Source: Ovoidimarina sp963698645 (GTDB lineage: Bacteria; Pseudomonadota; Alphaproteobacteria; Rhodobacterales; Rhodobacteraceae). From it: a DNA stretch of 64,000 bases. Positions 27,525 through 36,626 of the stretch are shown one piece after another; the stretch's first letter is position 1, and every line of letters starts with the position of its first letter. The notes beneath the pieces are model-generated. The model made no database searches. It was not told where the DNA came from and saw only the letters and a program-made list of their open reading frames with translations. A program made the position numbers and the translations under genes. Location of the stretch: assembly GCA_963698645.1 (NCBI GenBank), contig CAVORP010000009.1, positions 186,001-250,000 of the forward strand. The letters are read 5' to 3'.

Positions 27525-28588
27525 CGCGGCTTGCCGCCCATCTTGCCGCCCGCATCGCCGCAACAGGCCCGATCACGCTTGCCGAGTATATGGCAGCGGC
27601 GCTCGGGCATCCCGTGCATGGGTATTATGCCACCCGCGATCCGCTGGGCGTGGCGGGGGATTTCACCACCGCGCCAGAGATCAGCCAGATGTTCGGCGAA
27701 ATGCTGGGCCTCGCGCTGGCGCAGGCATGGCTGGATCAGGGGGCGCCGGCGCCCTTCGTCCTGGCCGAGGCCGGGCCGGGTCGCGGGACACTCATGTCCG
27801 ACCTCCTGCGGGCCACGCGCGCGGTTCCGGGATTTGTGGACGCCGCGCAGCTGCACCTGATCGAGACCTCGCCGGTCCTGCGGGCGCGGCAGGCCGAGGC
27901 GTTGGGCGCGGCCACTTGGCATGACAGTGTCGCGACCCTTCCCGATGCGCCCCTGTTCCTTGTCGCGAACGAGTTTTTCGACGCGCTTCCGATCCGTCAG
28001 TTCCGGCGCGAGACATCGGGCTGGTCGGAGCGGATGGTGGGGCTGGATGGCAAGGGCGCCCTGACGTTTGGATGGTCGCCCCCTGCCCCGCTGGCGGATC
28101 TGGCGGACCGCCTGTCGGACACGAGCCCCGGCGATATCGTCGAGATCTCGCTGCCGGCCCGTGGCATCGCCGGCGAGATCGCCGCCCGGATCGCCACCCG
28201 GGGCGGTGCCGCGCTGATCGTGGATTACGGCGACTGGCAATCGCTGGGCGATACGCTTCAGGCGCTGTCGTCCCATGAGCGCGCCGATCCGCTGGCCGAT
28301 CCGGGAAATGCCGATCTGACGGCGCATGTGGATTTCGCGGCAATCGCCCGGGCCGCAGTGGCGGCCGGCGCCGCCCATAGCCGCCTGACGCCGCAGGGCG
28401 TCTTTCTCGAACGGCTTGGAATCACGGAGCGGGCCCGCGCGCTTGCCCAAGGATTGAGCGGGCCCGCGCTTGAGGCGCATATCGCCGCACATCGGCGGTT
28501 GACCCACCCCGAGGAAATGGGGAACCTGTTCAAGATCATGTCACTTCACCCACCCGAAAGCGCACCACCGCCGGGACTTGCCCGATGA
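27521..28588 (+). CDS. NDUFAF7/MidA-family SAM-dependent methyltransferase
   Basis: A 355-residue protein of the COG1565 type. It begins with ITLAEYMAAALGHPVHGYYATRDPLG and GDFTTAPEISQMFGEMLGL. The SAM site is FVLAEAGPGRGTLMSDLLRA, followed by FLVANEFFDALPIRQF and ALIVDYGD. The mitochondrial homologue NDUFAF7 dimethylates an arginine of a complex I subunit; a matching role with bacterial Nuo is plausible but unproven. The GTG start overlaps lgt, and the stop overlaps pgeF by four bases. Confidence 0.88.
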   Translation: MTRLAAHLAARIAATGPITLAEYMAAALGHPVHGYYATRDPLGVAGDFTTAPEISQMFGEMLGLALAQAWLDQGAPAPFVLAEAGPGRGTLMSDLLRATRAVPGFVDAAQLHLIETSPVLRARQAEALGAATWHDSVATLPDAPLFLVANEFFDALPIRQFRRETSGWSERMVGLDGKGALTFGWSPPAPLADLADRLSDTSPGDIVEISLPARGIAGEIAARIATRGGAALIVDYGDWQSLGDTLQALSSHERADPLADPGNADLTAHVDFAAIARAAVAAGAAHSRLTPQGVFLERLGITERARALAQGLSGPALEAHIAAHRRLTHPEEMGNLFKIMSLHPPESAPPPGLAR

Positions 28589-29343
28589 CACTGGAAATCA
28601 TCACCGCTCCGGCGTTGGAGGAAGTCAGGCACGGCTTCTTTACCCGCAAGGGCGGGGCGTCGTCCGGCGTCTTTGCCGGTCTGAACTGTGGTCAGGGCTC
28701 TTCGGATCAGTGCGACATGGTGGCGATCAACCGCGCGCGGGTGGCCGATGCGATGGGTGTGACCCCGCCCGAGCTGGTGACGGTGCATCAGGTCCATTCC
28801 GCCGATGTGGCGACGGTCACCGCCCCCCATGAGGATGCGCCACCCCGGGTCGATGCGATGGTGACCCGGACGCCCGGTCTGGCGCTTGCGATCCTGACCG
28901 CCGATTGCCAGCCGGTGCTGTTCGCAGATCCCGGCGCGGGGGTGATCGGTGCGGCCCATGCGGGATGGAAAGGCGCGCTGGACGGCGTTCTGGAGGCCAC
29001 GGTGGAGGCGATGGAGGCGCTGGGGGCGGAGCGCGGGCGGATCACCGCGGTGATCGGTCCGACGATCAGCCAGCGGGCCTATGAGGTGGGTCCCGAGTTC
29101 CTCGACACCTTCCTTGCGGCCGATCCGGAGAATGCGCGCTTCTTTGGTGGCGGGAATGGCGACCGCGCGATGTTCGACCTGCCGGCCTATGGTCTTTTCC
29201 GTCTGCGGCGGGCCGGGATCGGCCATGCGGAGTGGACGCGGCACTGTACCTATTCCGATCCGGAGCGGTTCTTTTCCTACCGCCGCGCGACCCACAGGCG
29301 GGAGGCCGATTACGGGCGGCTGATCTCGGTGATTCGTCTCTGA
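28585..29343 (+). CDS. pgeF: YfiH/LACC1-family multicopper oxidoreductase-like protein (purine nucleoside phosphorylase family)
   Basis: A 252-residue protein with GFFTRKGGASSGVFAGLNCG, then VHQVHSADV, LTADCQPVLFADP, GAAHAGWKGALDGVLEATVEAM and a late ERFFSYRRATHRREADYGR. The two His and Cys sites (HQVHS, TADC, AHAGWKG) are those of the family. Members show purine nucleoside phosphorylase/adenosine deaminase activity, and E. coli PgeF edits UDP-MurNAc-L-Ser. It is the third gene of the lgt operon. Confidence 0.88.
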   Translation: MTLEIITAPALEEVRHGFFTRKGGASSGVFAGLNCGQGSSDQCDMVAINRARVADAMGVTPPELVTVHQVHSADVATVTAPHEDAPPRVDAMVTRTPGLALAILTADCQPVLFADPGAGVIGAAHAGWKGALDGVLEATVEAMEALGAERGRITAVIGPTISQRAYEVGPEFLDTFLAADPENARFFGGGNGDRAMFDLPAYGLFRLRRAGIGHAEWTRHCTYSDPERFFSYRRATHRREADYGRLISVIRL

Positions 29344-29665
29344 TCGTCCGAAATGTGGCAGGATTGTGGCGGCGGGCAATTCAGTGGCGAAATACTGCCA
29401 GCGGGAAACAGTAGGGCAGAGGCAGGGGTGATTGTCGCAACACGCGAATAATTACCGTATTTTCAACATGTTATTAACCATGTCGCGGCATCAAGGCCGC
29501 GTGCGCCGGTGAAGGGAGCGATCTTCCGACCCGGCGGCAAGAAAATCGTTGCCCCGCCCTACCCCCGCCGCATTGCCCCTAGAGCCTTGTTATTGAAGCC
29601 GGATCCATTCCGGCACGTGAGGCAGACCAAGACGCGCGACAAGCGCACCGACCGGAGGACAGATC

Positions 29666-29827
29666 ATGCAGCTAACCATCAAGTTCCGGAAACGTTGGAT
29701 CACCAGCGTTCTGAAACAATCCGAAACCCTGTCGCATCCGATGCCGTGGCACCGGAATGTGCGCAGGAAACCATCGATGACAGCGCCGGCTTCGCCACGC
29801 CCCTTCCCTCGGATCGTGCAAGCCTGA
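29666..29827 (+). CDS. small basic ORF with strong RBS, hypothetical
   Basis: A 53-codon ORF starting MQLTIKFRKRWITSVLKQSE, preceded by CCGGAGG seven bases before the ATG, the best Shine-Dalgarno match in the surrounding 770-bp gap (29344-30116). The product is rich in Arg, Lys and Pro with RKRW and PWHRNVRRKP segments. A canonical terminator begins 28 bp after the stop, so RBS, ORF and terminator form a complete small transcription unit. I do not recognise a named family. The rest of the gap contains only weak hairpins such as GCCGGA/TCCGGC near 29600. Confidence 0.55.
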   Translation: MQLTIKFRKRWITSVLKQSETLSHPMPWHRNVRRKPSMTAPASPRPFPRIVQA

Positions 29828-29854
29828 TTACCCTACCTCGTGTTCAACTTTCAT

Positions 29855-29882
29855 GGCGGCCTTTGCGAAGGCCGCCTTTTTT
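29855..29882 (+). terminator. rho-independent terminator
   Basis: GGCGGCCTT-TGCG-AAGGCCGCC is a perfect 9-bp stem followed by six T residues. It follows the 53-codon ORF. Confidence 0.92.
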
Positions 29883-30116
29883 GTGGCGATTCGGGCAGCA
29901 ATCGGGCCTCCGCGTGCCATCGTCCCGCTGACTGAAACAAAGCCTTAAGTTAACCGGCGATTAACGGACGCTCCGCCACGAATAGGCGGAAAATTTTGAC
30001 AAAGCCTCTGGAATGAGGGCATCGTCTTCGGGTGAGAACGTAGAGTAACCAGTCATTCTGCAAGATATATCCGGTGGGGGCCGATGCAGATGTGACCAGA
30101 CCGGAAGGCTGATCGC

Positions 30117-30923
30117 ATGAGTACCCCCAAGGCCGTCGCATATGGCAACGGCGCACCAAATATCACCCGCCGCCACAAACCGTGGACCATCAATTCCACA
30201 TACACCCCATCGCAACCTGCGCCGCGCAGTGTCGCCCTTGCCCGCCGCTATCAGGTGACATGGTGCGATGACGCCGGCGACATTCATGACTTTTCCCGCG
30301 TCGCCCCCGCCCTGCCGATCTTTGAGCAGGCGTTTTCGGCTTTTTCCCATGGCGTCGTGATTACCACCGCAGAGGGCCCCGTTGCCGTCGAGGACCTAGT
30401 GCCCGGAATGGAGATCGAGACCGCCGCGGGCCATACCGCGACGCTGCGCTGGATCGGATCGATCACCCTTGTTCCGGGCGCGCCACAGACCGGTGACGAG
30501 CCGCAGCGACTTTACCGTGTGACCGCCGATGCGCTGGGTCTGGGTCGGCCGATGTTGGACGTGACCTTTGGCCCGGCCGCGCGCCTGTTGAACCGCGAAC
30601 CCATGGTCCGCAATGCGCTTGGCTGCGAGGCGGCGCTTGCGCCTGTTTCGAGCTTTGAGGACGGCGTCGGCGTCGTGGCCCTGAACCCGGTCTCTCCGGT
30701 TCGGGTCTATCATCTGGCCTTTGACGGGCATCACGTGATCCGCGCGGGCGGAATAGAGGTCGAGAGCTATCATCCCGGCCCCGATGCGCATTACTCCATG
30801 AGCCAGGAGTTGCGCGCGACCTTCGTGTCGATGTTCCCCTATCTGGCGACGCTTCAGGGTTTTGGCAACGTGCTCTGGCCCCGGTTCGAAAGCCGGTCGG
30901 AAGGCGAATACGAGATCGTCTGA
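30117..30923 (+). CDS. Hint-domain protein lacking the nucleophilic cysteine
   Basis: A 268-residue protein. From about residue 80 it follows the Hedgehog/intein (Hint) pattern common in Rhodobacteraceae: SHGVVITTAEGPVAVEDLVPG, then METETAAGH-type beta region, ATLRWIGS, a RLLNREPMVRNALG block near residue 160 and VRVYHLAFDGHHVIRAGGIEVESY. In active Hint domains the first residue of the domain is Cys or Ser in a CFxxGT context. Here the corresponding stretch is AFSAFSHGVV with no Cys, so self-splicing or cholesterolysis-type cleavage is not expected. There is no signal peptide. Role unknown. Confidence 0.75.
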   Translation: MSTPKAVAYGNGAPNITRRHKPWTINSTYTPSQPAPRSVALARRYQVTWCDDAGDIHDFSRVAPALPIFEQAFSAFSHGVVITTAEGPVAVEDLVPGMEIETAAGHTATLRWIGSITLVPGAPQTGDEPQRLYRVTADALGLGRPMLDVTFGPAARLLNREPMVRNALGCEAALAPVSSFEDGVGVVALNPVSPVRVYHLAFDGHHVIRAGGIEVESYHPGPDAHYSMSQELRATFVSMFPYLATLQGFGNVLWPRFESRSEGEYEIV

Positions 30924-30940
30924 GGCGGTGGCGGGCCGGG

Positions 30941-31441
30941 TCAGGCGTTGCGCGCGAGCCGGTCCTCGAGAACCTCGAACGGGACGCCGGGCTCGTGCTT
31001 GGCGCCCCGGATCACCAGCGAGGTCTTGACGCTTGCCACATTGGGCGCGGCGGTCAGGCTTTCGGTCAGGAAGCTTTGAAAGGTGGACAGGTCAGGGGCC
31101 ACGCATTTCAGAATGAAATCGACCTCACCATTGAGCATGTGGCATTCGCGGACCAGAGGCCATGCGCGGCAGCGGGCCTCGAAGGCCGAGAGATCCGCCT
31201 CGGCCTGGCTGGTGAGGCCGACCATGGCGAAAACCTGAACCTCGAAGCCCAGCGCGCGGGCATTGACCTGCGCGTGATAGCCGTTGATGAAGCCTTCTTC
31301 CTCGAGCGTGCGGACCCGGCGCAGACAGGGCGGCGCGGAAATGCCCACGCGGCGGGCAAGTTCGACATTCGTCATCCTGCCATCCGCCTGCAATTCGGCC
31401 AGAATCCTGCGATCGATCTGATCAAGCTTGTGGCCGGCCAT
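30941..31441 (-). CDS. Lrp/AsnC-family transcriptional regulator
   Basis: A 166-residue protein with the Lrp HTH (LDQIDRRILAELQADGRMTNVELARRVGISAPPCLRRVRTLEEEG) and the C-terminal RAM ligand-sensing fold (VQVFAMVGLTSQAEADLSAFEARCR and MLNGEVDFILKCVAPDLSTFQ). Such proteins respond to amino acids. It is divergent from trxB with about 200 bp between starts; regulation of trxB is possible but there is no direct sequence evidence. The start at 31441 (MAGHKLD) matches the family. Confidence 0.9.
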   Translation of the reverse strand: MAGHKLDQIDRRILAELQADGRMTNVELARRVGISAPPCLRRVRTLEEEGFINGYHAQVNARALGFEVQVFAMVGLTSQAEADLSAFEARCRAWPLVRECHMLNGEVDFILKCVAPDLSTFQSFLTESLTAAPNVASVKTSLVIRGAKHEPGVPFEVLEDRLARNA

Positions 31442-31645
31442 TCTGCTCCCCCCTGAATTGATTTTGCGATACTTAGGGTGGCTGCGGGGTTTGCGCAATA
31501 TTATTTCGCAAATGGGCAAGAATTCTTATGGCCGGAGTCCGGAGACCCGCCAGGGCCAGACCAATCACACGGGCGCGATCCGGGCTTTCGGTCACCGCGG
31601 CGGGGCGTTATATCCTTTGGACACACACGCGCCGGAGGCTGTCCC

Positions 31646-32641
31646 ATGTCCGAAACGAAGCATTCGAAGGTCCTGATCATCGGCTCCGGCCCCGCCGGAT
31701 ATACCGCCGCCGTCTATGCCAGCCGGGCGATGCTGGAACCTGTGCTGGTGCAGGGCATCCAGCCGGGTGGGCAGTTGACGATCACCACCGAGGTGGAGAA
31801 CTGGCCCGGCGATACCGAGGTGCAGGGTCCCGACCTCATGGTCCGGATGGAGGCCCATGCGCGCGCCGTCGGCACCGAGATCATCGCCGATCACATCCAG
31901 TCGCTGGATCTGTCGAAGCGGCCGTTCACGGCAGAGGGCGACACCGGGACGACCTATACCGCCGACGCGGTGATCCTTGCGACCGGTGCGCAGGCGAAGT
32001 GGCTGGGCCTGCCCAGCGAGGAGCATTTCAAGGGCTTCGGCGTCTCGGCCTGCGCCACCTGCGACGGGTTCTTCTATCGCGGCGCCGAGGTCGTGGTGAT
32101 CGGCGGCGGCAACACGGCGGTCGAAGAGGCGCTGTTCCTGACCAATTTCGCGTCGAAGGTCACGCTGATCCATCGCCGCGACAGCCTTCGGGCCGAGAAG
32201 ATCCTGCAGCACCGGCTGTTCAAGAACCCGAAGGTCGAGGTTCTCTGGGACCATTCGGTGGAAGAGGTCGTGGGCGGAGAGAACCCGCGCGGCGTCGAGG
32301 CCGTGCGCGCGCGCCATGTGACCACCGGCGAGATCACCGAGATCCCCTGCAAGGGCTTCTTCGTGGCGATCGGCCATGCGCCGGCGTCGGAGTTGGTTAA
32401 GGATCAGCTTGAGCTGCACAATGGCGGCTATGTCGTCACCAAGCCGGATTCGACGGCGACCTCGATCCCCGGGGTCTTTGCCGCGGGCGATCTGACCGAC
32501 CACATCTATCGTCAGGCGGTGACGAGCGCCGGGATGGGCTGCATGGCGGCTCTGGAGGCCGAGAAGTTCCTGGCCGAACAGGAGGGCGAGGACGTATCGC
32601 TCCCCCTTGGTCATGGCGCGAAAGTGGACGCAGCGGAGTAG
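31646..32641 (+). CDS. trxB: thioredoxin reductase
   Basis: A 331-residue flavoprotein that passes electrons from NADPH to thioredoxin. It has the FAD motif LIIGSGPAGYTAAVYASRA, the redox pair in SACATCDGFFYRG, the NADPH motif VVVIGGGNTAVEEALFL and the final GVFAAGDLTDHIYRQAVTSAG. Length and order are normal. CGGAGG lies 13-8 bases before the ATG. An in-frame GTG far upstream (31478) adds no similarity. It diverges from an Lrp gene and converges on a LysR gene. Confidence 0.96.
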   Translation: MSETKHSKVLIIGSGPAGYTAAVYASRAMLEPVLVQGIQPGGQLTITTEVENWPGDTEVQGPDLMVRMEAHARAVGTEIIADHIQSLDLSKRPFTAEGDTGTTYTADAVILATGAQAKWLGLPSEEHFKGFGVSACATCDGFFYRGAEVVVIGGGNTAVEEALFLTNFASKVTLIHRRDSLRAEKILQHRLFKNPKVEVLWDHSVEEVVGGENPRGVEAVRARHVTTGEITEIPCKGFFVAIGHAPASELVKDQLELHNGGYVVTKPDSTATSIPGVFAAGDLTDHIYRQAVTSAGMGCMAALEAEKFLAEQEGEDVSLPLGHGAKVDAAE

Positions 32642-32668
32642 CGCGGTCACGCCCGGTCCGTCGCAACG

Positions 32669-33553
32669 CTAAAGCATTTCCCAGACCGCCTGTCCGGTCT
32701 TGTCGAGCCGGTCGGGCGAACAGAAGAGCGAGAGCGTCAGCGTCGCCTCCCAGCTTTCGCCGCCGACCCTGACGATCCGGCCCTCGGCGATTTCGGAGGC
32801 CACGGCGCTTTCGGGAAGCCATGACAGCCCGCTGCCCGAAAGCGTCCGTCGTTTGATGGCCTCGGTGAGCGCGTCCATGTAGCAGAGCGCGAGCGGCGGT
32901 TCGCGGCCTCCGATCGTCTGGTCCACCACGGTGCCGAGAAAACTGCTGGGATCGTAGCCGAGATAGGGGATCGGCGGTCCATCGGGCGTGTCGAGCGACC
33001 ATCCGTGCCGTGCCGCGGCCTCGGCCTGGGCCACGGGTATCATCTGTTCGCTGCCGATATCCTTTCGCGAGAATTGCGCTTCGTCGAAGACCGGCTGGAC
33101 GTCCTGGTGGCTGTAGTAGAGCAGGAAATCGCAGGCGCCGTCCGACAGCATCTGGCAGCAGATGCGCAGGTTGTCGGAATAGACCCGCACCCGCAGGTTC
33201 GGGATCTGGCTTTCCATCTCTCCGATCCGGCGCGACAGGAAATTGACCGAGATCGTGTGCAGGACCGCAAATCTCTGGAACGCCGTGACCCCGCGCTCCT
33301 GCGCCCGGAGCGCCTGGCGAATGTCGGTCAGTTCGGCGATGGTGCTGCGCGCGACGGGCAGGAATTGAGCACCTGCTTCCGAGAGTTGCACCGGGTAGCT
33401 GGACCGCTGGATCAGCGGCACGCCGATCCAGTTCTCGAGCGACTGGATGCGCCGACTGAAGGCGGGTTGGGTGATATTGCGCTCCTCGGCGGCGCGCGTG
33501 AAATTGAGCGTCCGCGCGAGACAGACGAAATCCTGCAGCCAGTTCAGATCCAT
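32669..33553 (-). CDS. LysR-family regulator, HypT-like
   Basis: A 294-residue LysR-type protein with N-terminal MDLNWLQDFVCLARTLNFTRAAEERNITQPAFSRRIQSLENWIG, very close in pattern to the HypT/YjiE branch (hypochlorite-responsive in E. coli). Several methionines and cysteines (ICCQML, SDGACDFLL) are present in the effector domain, but whether they correspond to the oxidised residues of HypT cannot be judged by eye. It is divergent from the TRAP operon, and a perfect palindrome lies 49-63 bp upstream of its start, so autoregulation and control of the TRAP genes are likely. Confidence 0.85.
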   Translation of the reverse strand: MDLNWLQDFVCLARTLNFTRAAEERNITQPAFSRRIQSLENWIGVPLIQRSSYPVQLSEAGAQFLPVARSTIAELTDIRQALRAQERGVTAFQRFAVLHTISVNFLSRRIGEMESQIPNLRVRVYSDNLRICCQMLSDGACDFLLYYSHQDVQPVFDEAQFSRKDIGSEQMIPVAQAEAAARHGWSLDTPDGPPIPYLGYDPSSFLGTVVDQTIGGREPPLALCYMDALTEAIKRRTLSGSGLSWLPESAVASEIAEGRIVRVGGESWEATLTLSLFCSPDRLDKTGQAVWEML

Positions 33554-33601
33554 CGCACGGTCCCCCCTTTGATCCTGTTATGCCACATCCTTGAGCGGAT
33601 C

Positions 33602-33616
33602 ATGCAAAATTTGCAT
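33602..33616. promoter_or_regulatory. palindromic LysR-type operator
   Basis: ATGCAAAATTTGCAT is a perfect 7+1+7 palindrome containing the T-N11-A core expected for LysR proteins. It lies in the 198-bp region between the LysR gene and dctP. Two further inverted elements are ATTGAATG/CATTCAAT (33618 and 33670) and CTGCGC/GCGCAG (33678-33692). Confidence 0.65.
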
Positions 33617-33751
33617 CATTGAATGACATGTTTGAATTGGCGCGGGTCCCGGGGTGCTGCGTAACATTCCATTCAATCTGCGCACGGCGCAGTTTGTAAG
33701 GGCTGGCGGCACCAAAGACCGTCGAAAAGCTCGCTCAACGGGGAGATATCA

Positions 33752-34740
33752 ATGACATCGAAACTCACCACCACAACGGCCATCGCCATCGCCACGCTCG
33801 TCGCCTTGCCGGCAGCGGCCGAAACCACCATCCGCCTCAGCACCTATGTGAACGAAGCCGACATCCGCTATGAGGGGTTCACCGCATTTCGCCGATCTCG
33901 TCGCCGAGAAGACCGACGGCAGCGTCAAGGTCGAGGTGTTTCCGTCCGCCACGCTGCATGGCTGGTCTGAAGGGGTCGATTCGCTTCAGGGCGGGGTCTC
34001 GGACATCTCGCTGGATCAACGCCGACAACCGGCTGCCCTGCTATGCCGTCACCTCGCTCTATCCGGCCGAGGTCAGCCTTGAGGACCAGACCGGACTTGA
34101 TGCGGCCTATGCCGAACTGATCCGCGACGAGGCCGCGAATGTGGGCCTCGTGCCGCTGTTCAACTCGAACTATTCCTACGATCAGGAATGGTGGTTCGAA
34201 GAGCCGATCGCCGATCTCGGCAACCTCGACGGCAAGCTTGTCCGCTCGATCGGGCCGCTTGTGTCGATGATGATCGAGACCTGGGGCGGCGAGCCGGTCT
34301 TCGTGGCGCCGAAGGAAGTGTTCCAATCCGCAGAGCGTGGCGTCGTCGACGGCATCAACATGGGTGTCGCGACCTATTCGTCGTGGAAGCTGTGGACGGT
34401 CATGCCCTACATGGTCAACGCCAACCTGTTCTACGGCAACATCCAGTACATGATGAACAAGGACAAGTTCGACGCCCTGACGCCCGAAGAGCAGGCAGCG
34501 ATGATCGCGGCCGCAGCCGAGACCGAAGCCTGGCTTCAGCCGCGCTATGAGGCATGGGTCGATCAGCAGGTCGGCAATGCCGTCATGGCGGGTGGTGGAC
34601 AGGCCGTGTCGATCCCCGAGGAGCAGCGCAAGGCGCTGATCGCCAGCGTCAAGGACACCTGGGACGCGACGGTGGACGAAGCCTGTGGCGCCGAACTGGC
34701 CGGCCAGATCCGCGAGCTTCTGGCAAGCCACGCGCCCTGA
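33752..34740 (+). CDS. dctP: TRAP transporter substrate-binding protein DctP (two +1 shifts)
   Basis: A periplasmic solute-binding protein: signal peptide MTSKLTTTTAIAIATLVALPAAA, then TTIRLSTYVNEADIRYEG, HFADLVAEKTDGSVKVEVFPSATL and LVRSIGPLVSMMIETWGGEPVFVAPKEVFQSAERGVVDGI, the DctP core with the conserved substrate-contacting Arg in LVRS. Two shifts (ACCG near 33885 and TCGC near 34012) split the frame; repaired length is about 329. Ligands are usually organic acids; the specific one is unknown. It heads an operon with dctQ, dctM and an alpha/beta hydrolase. Confidence 0.9.
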
Positions 34741-34811
34741 GCCTTTGAAACGCAGGCGGTCCCGCTTTCGGGCGGGGCCGCTCGTGAGGTCCCCGGAAAG
34801 CGAGGCAAGCA

Positions 34812-35323
34812 ATGGACGATGGATTGGATCGCCTGATCCGTGGCGTGGAACGGTTCGTGATCTGGGTCGCGGCGGCGGGCGGCATCATCGTGCTGGTCCA
34901 GATGGTCTGGATCTCCTACGGCGTGTTTACCCGCTACGGGCTGGGCAAGCCTGACCGGCTGGTGACCGAGGCGACCGCGCTTCTTCTGTTTCCGGTCGCC
35001 TTTGCAGGTCTTGCCTTTGCCCTGCGCGAAGACGCCATGCCGAAAGTCACCATGCTGGTCGACCGACTTCTCGTCACGGGACGCAGCGGATCTTTGCGAT
35101 CGTCAATCATTTCATCATGTTGGGGGTCGGTCTTTTCTTTGCCTATGCAGGTGTCAGCGCCACGATCCGGTCGTTCAATTCGGGCGTCGCGTCGGAGATC
35201 CTGCACTGGCCGCGCTGGTGGTTCTGGGCACCGGGCGCGCTGGCGCTCGTGCTGTTCGCCTTTTACGTCGCGCTCAGGCTTCTGCGCCTGATCCTGACGC
35301 CGGTTTCGGAAGGAGAAGCCTGA
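34812..35323 (+). CDS. dctQ: TRAP transporter small permease DctQ (shifted near 35080)
   Basis: A four-helix membrane protein: VIWVAAAGGIIVLVQMVWISYGVFTRYGLG, then ATALLLFPVAFAGLAFALREDAMPKVTMLVDRL. After a frame change it continues FAIVNHFIMLGVGLFFAYAG and PRWWFWAPGALALVLFAFYVALRLL. The frame moves by two bases in about 35073-35090, consistent with two doubled wobble bases (CTCG and GACG). Length after repair is about 170, typical for DctQ. The stop overlaps the dctM ATG. Confidence 0.85.
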
Positions 35324-36626
35324 TGGAATGGTATACTGTCGGCTTGGGCCTTCTGGGGCTTTTGATGCTGTTCATCGTGATCGGCCTGCCCATTCCCTTC
35401 GCGCTGGCCGCAGCCTCGCTGCCGTTTCTCTGGCAGATCCAGGGGTGGAAAACCTCGGTCGTTTCCTCGGAGCTGAAGCTTTGGGGGGTCTGGATCGACT
35501 ATATCCTGCTGGCGGTGCCGTTGTTCGTCTTTCTGGGCGAGCTCATCGGAAAATCGAATATCGGCCCGAATCTCTACCAGTTCCTGCATCAGGGCGTGCG
35601 GATCCGCGGCTCGGCCGCCTATGGGTCGATCGGGGCCAGCGCCGGGTTCGGCGCGGTCTGCGGCTCGTCCATGGTGGGCTCGCTGACCATCGGCGGCGTG
35701 GCATTGCCCGAGATGCTCCGGCTGGGCTATGGCAAGCGGCTGTCGTCGGGCGTTCTGGCCGCGGGCGGCACCCTTTCGGTGCTGATCCCGCCCAGCCTGA
35801 TCCTGCTGTTCTATGGCATCGTCACCGACCAGAGCATCGGTGATCTGTTCATCGCGGGCGTGATCCCGGGCATCATCCTTGTCACCGGCTTCGTCGTCGT
35901 GGTGCTGGTCTGGGGCCGGATCTGGCCCGAGGACATCCCGTCGAGCGAGGATGCGGCCAAGATGCCGCTTGTGATGATCCTGAGCACGGTCGGACCGGTG
36001 GTCGCTGATCGGGCTGGTGATCACGGTCGCGATCTATGCGGGCATCGCCACGCCCACCGAGGCGGCGGCGGTGGCCGCGCTTCTGACGGTGGTCCTTGCC
36101 TTCGGTGTCGGCGGGCTGACATGGACCGGCTTCAAGCAGGCGCTGTTCTCGACCATGCGGACGATGGGATATCTGGGTCTGCTGCTGTCGGCGGGCGTGC
36201 TGTTCGGCTTTGTGCTGACCTATTACCGGGTGCCGCAGCAGTTCACCGAGCTGTTCCTGTCCTTCGATCTGTCGCCCTATACGGTTCTGGCCATCGTCAT
36301 CATGTTCTACATCGTTCTGGGCATGTTCCTCGAGCCGGTGTCGATGACCTTCATCACCCTGCCGACGATCTTTCCGCTGATGGCGGCGGCCGGGTTCGAC
36401 CTGATCTGGTTCGGCGTCGTCTACACGATCACGATGGAGATCGCGGTGCTGACGCCTCCTGTGGGGCTGAACCTATACGTCATACAGGCCATCAGTCGGG
36501 ATCAGGTGACGATCGGCGACGTGATCATCGGGTGTCTGCCGTTCATCGGGGCGATGGTCCTGCTGATCGGGATCCTGATCGCCTTTCCCGAGGTCGCGCT
36601 TGTGGCTGCCGGACCAGATGCGCTGA
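35323..36626 (+). CDS. dctM: TRAP transporter large permease DctM (two +1 shifts)
   Basis: A twelve-helix permease that drives uptake with the sodium gradient. Conserved segments include IGLPIPFALAAASLPFLWQ, IGASAGFGAVCGSSMVGSLTIGGVALPEM, GGTLSVLIPPSLILLFYGI, AGIATPTEAAAVAAL and ITMEIAVLTPPVGLNLYVIQ. Shifts near 36006 (GTCG) and 36599 (CTTG) double valine and leucine wobble bases. Repair of the second gives the normal DctM tail FPEVALWLPDQMR and a TGA at 36624-36626 that overlaps the next ATG. Confidence 0.92.

Noticed and set aside
26286..27563. 425-codon minus-strand frame over lgt that ends in the UbiK sequence
   Set aside because: Only the last 86 codons are UbiK; the upstream part is antisense to Lgt, and an ATG with family-typical N-terminus exists at 26546.
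29509..29931. 140-codon plus-strand ORF in the gap after pgeF
   Set aside because: It overlaps the terminator at 29855 and lacks an RBS; the shorter 53-codon frame with strong RBS is better supported.
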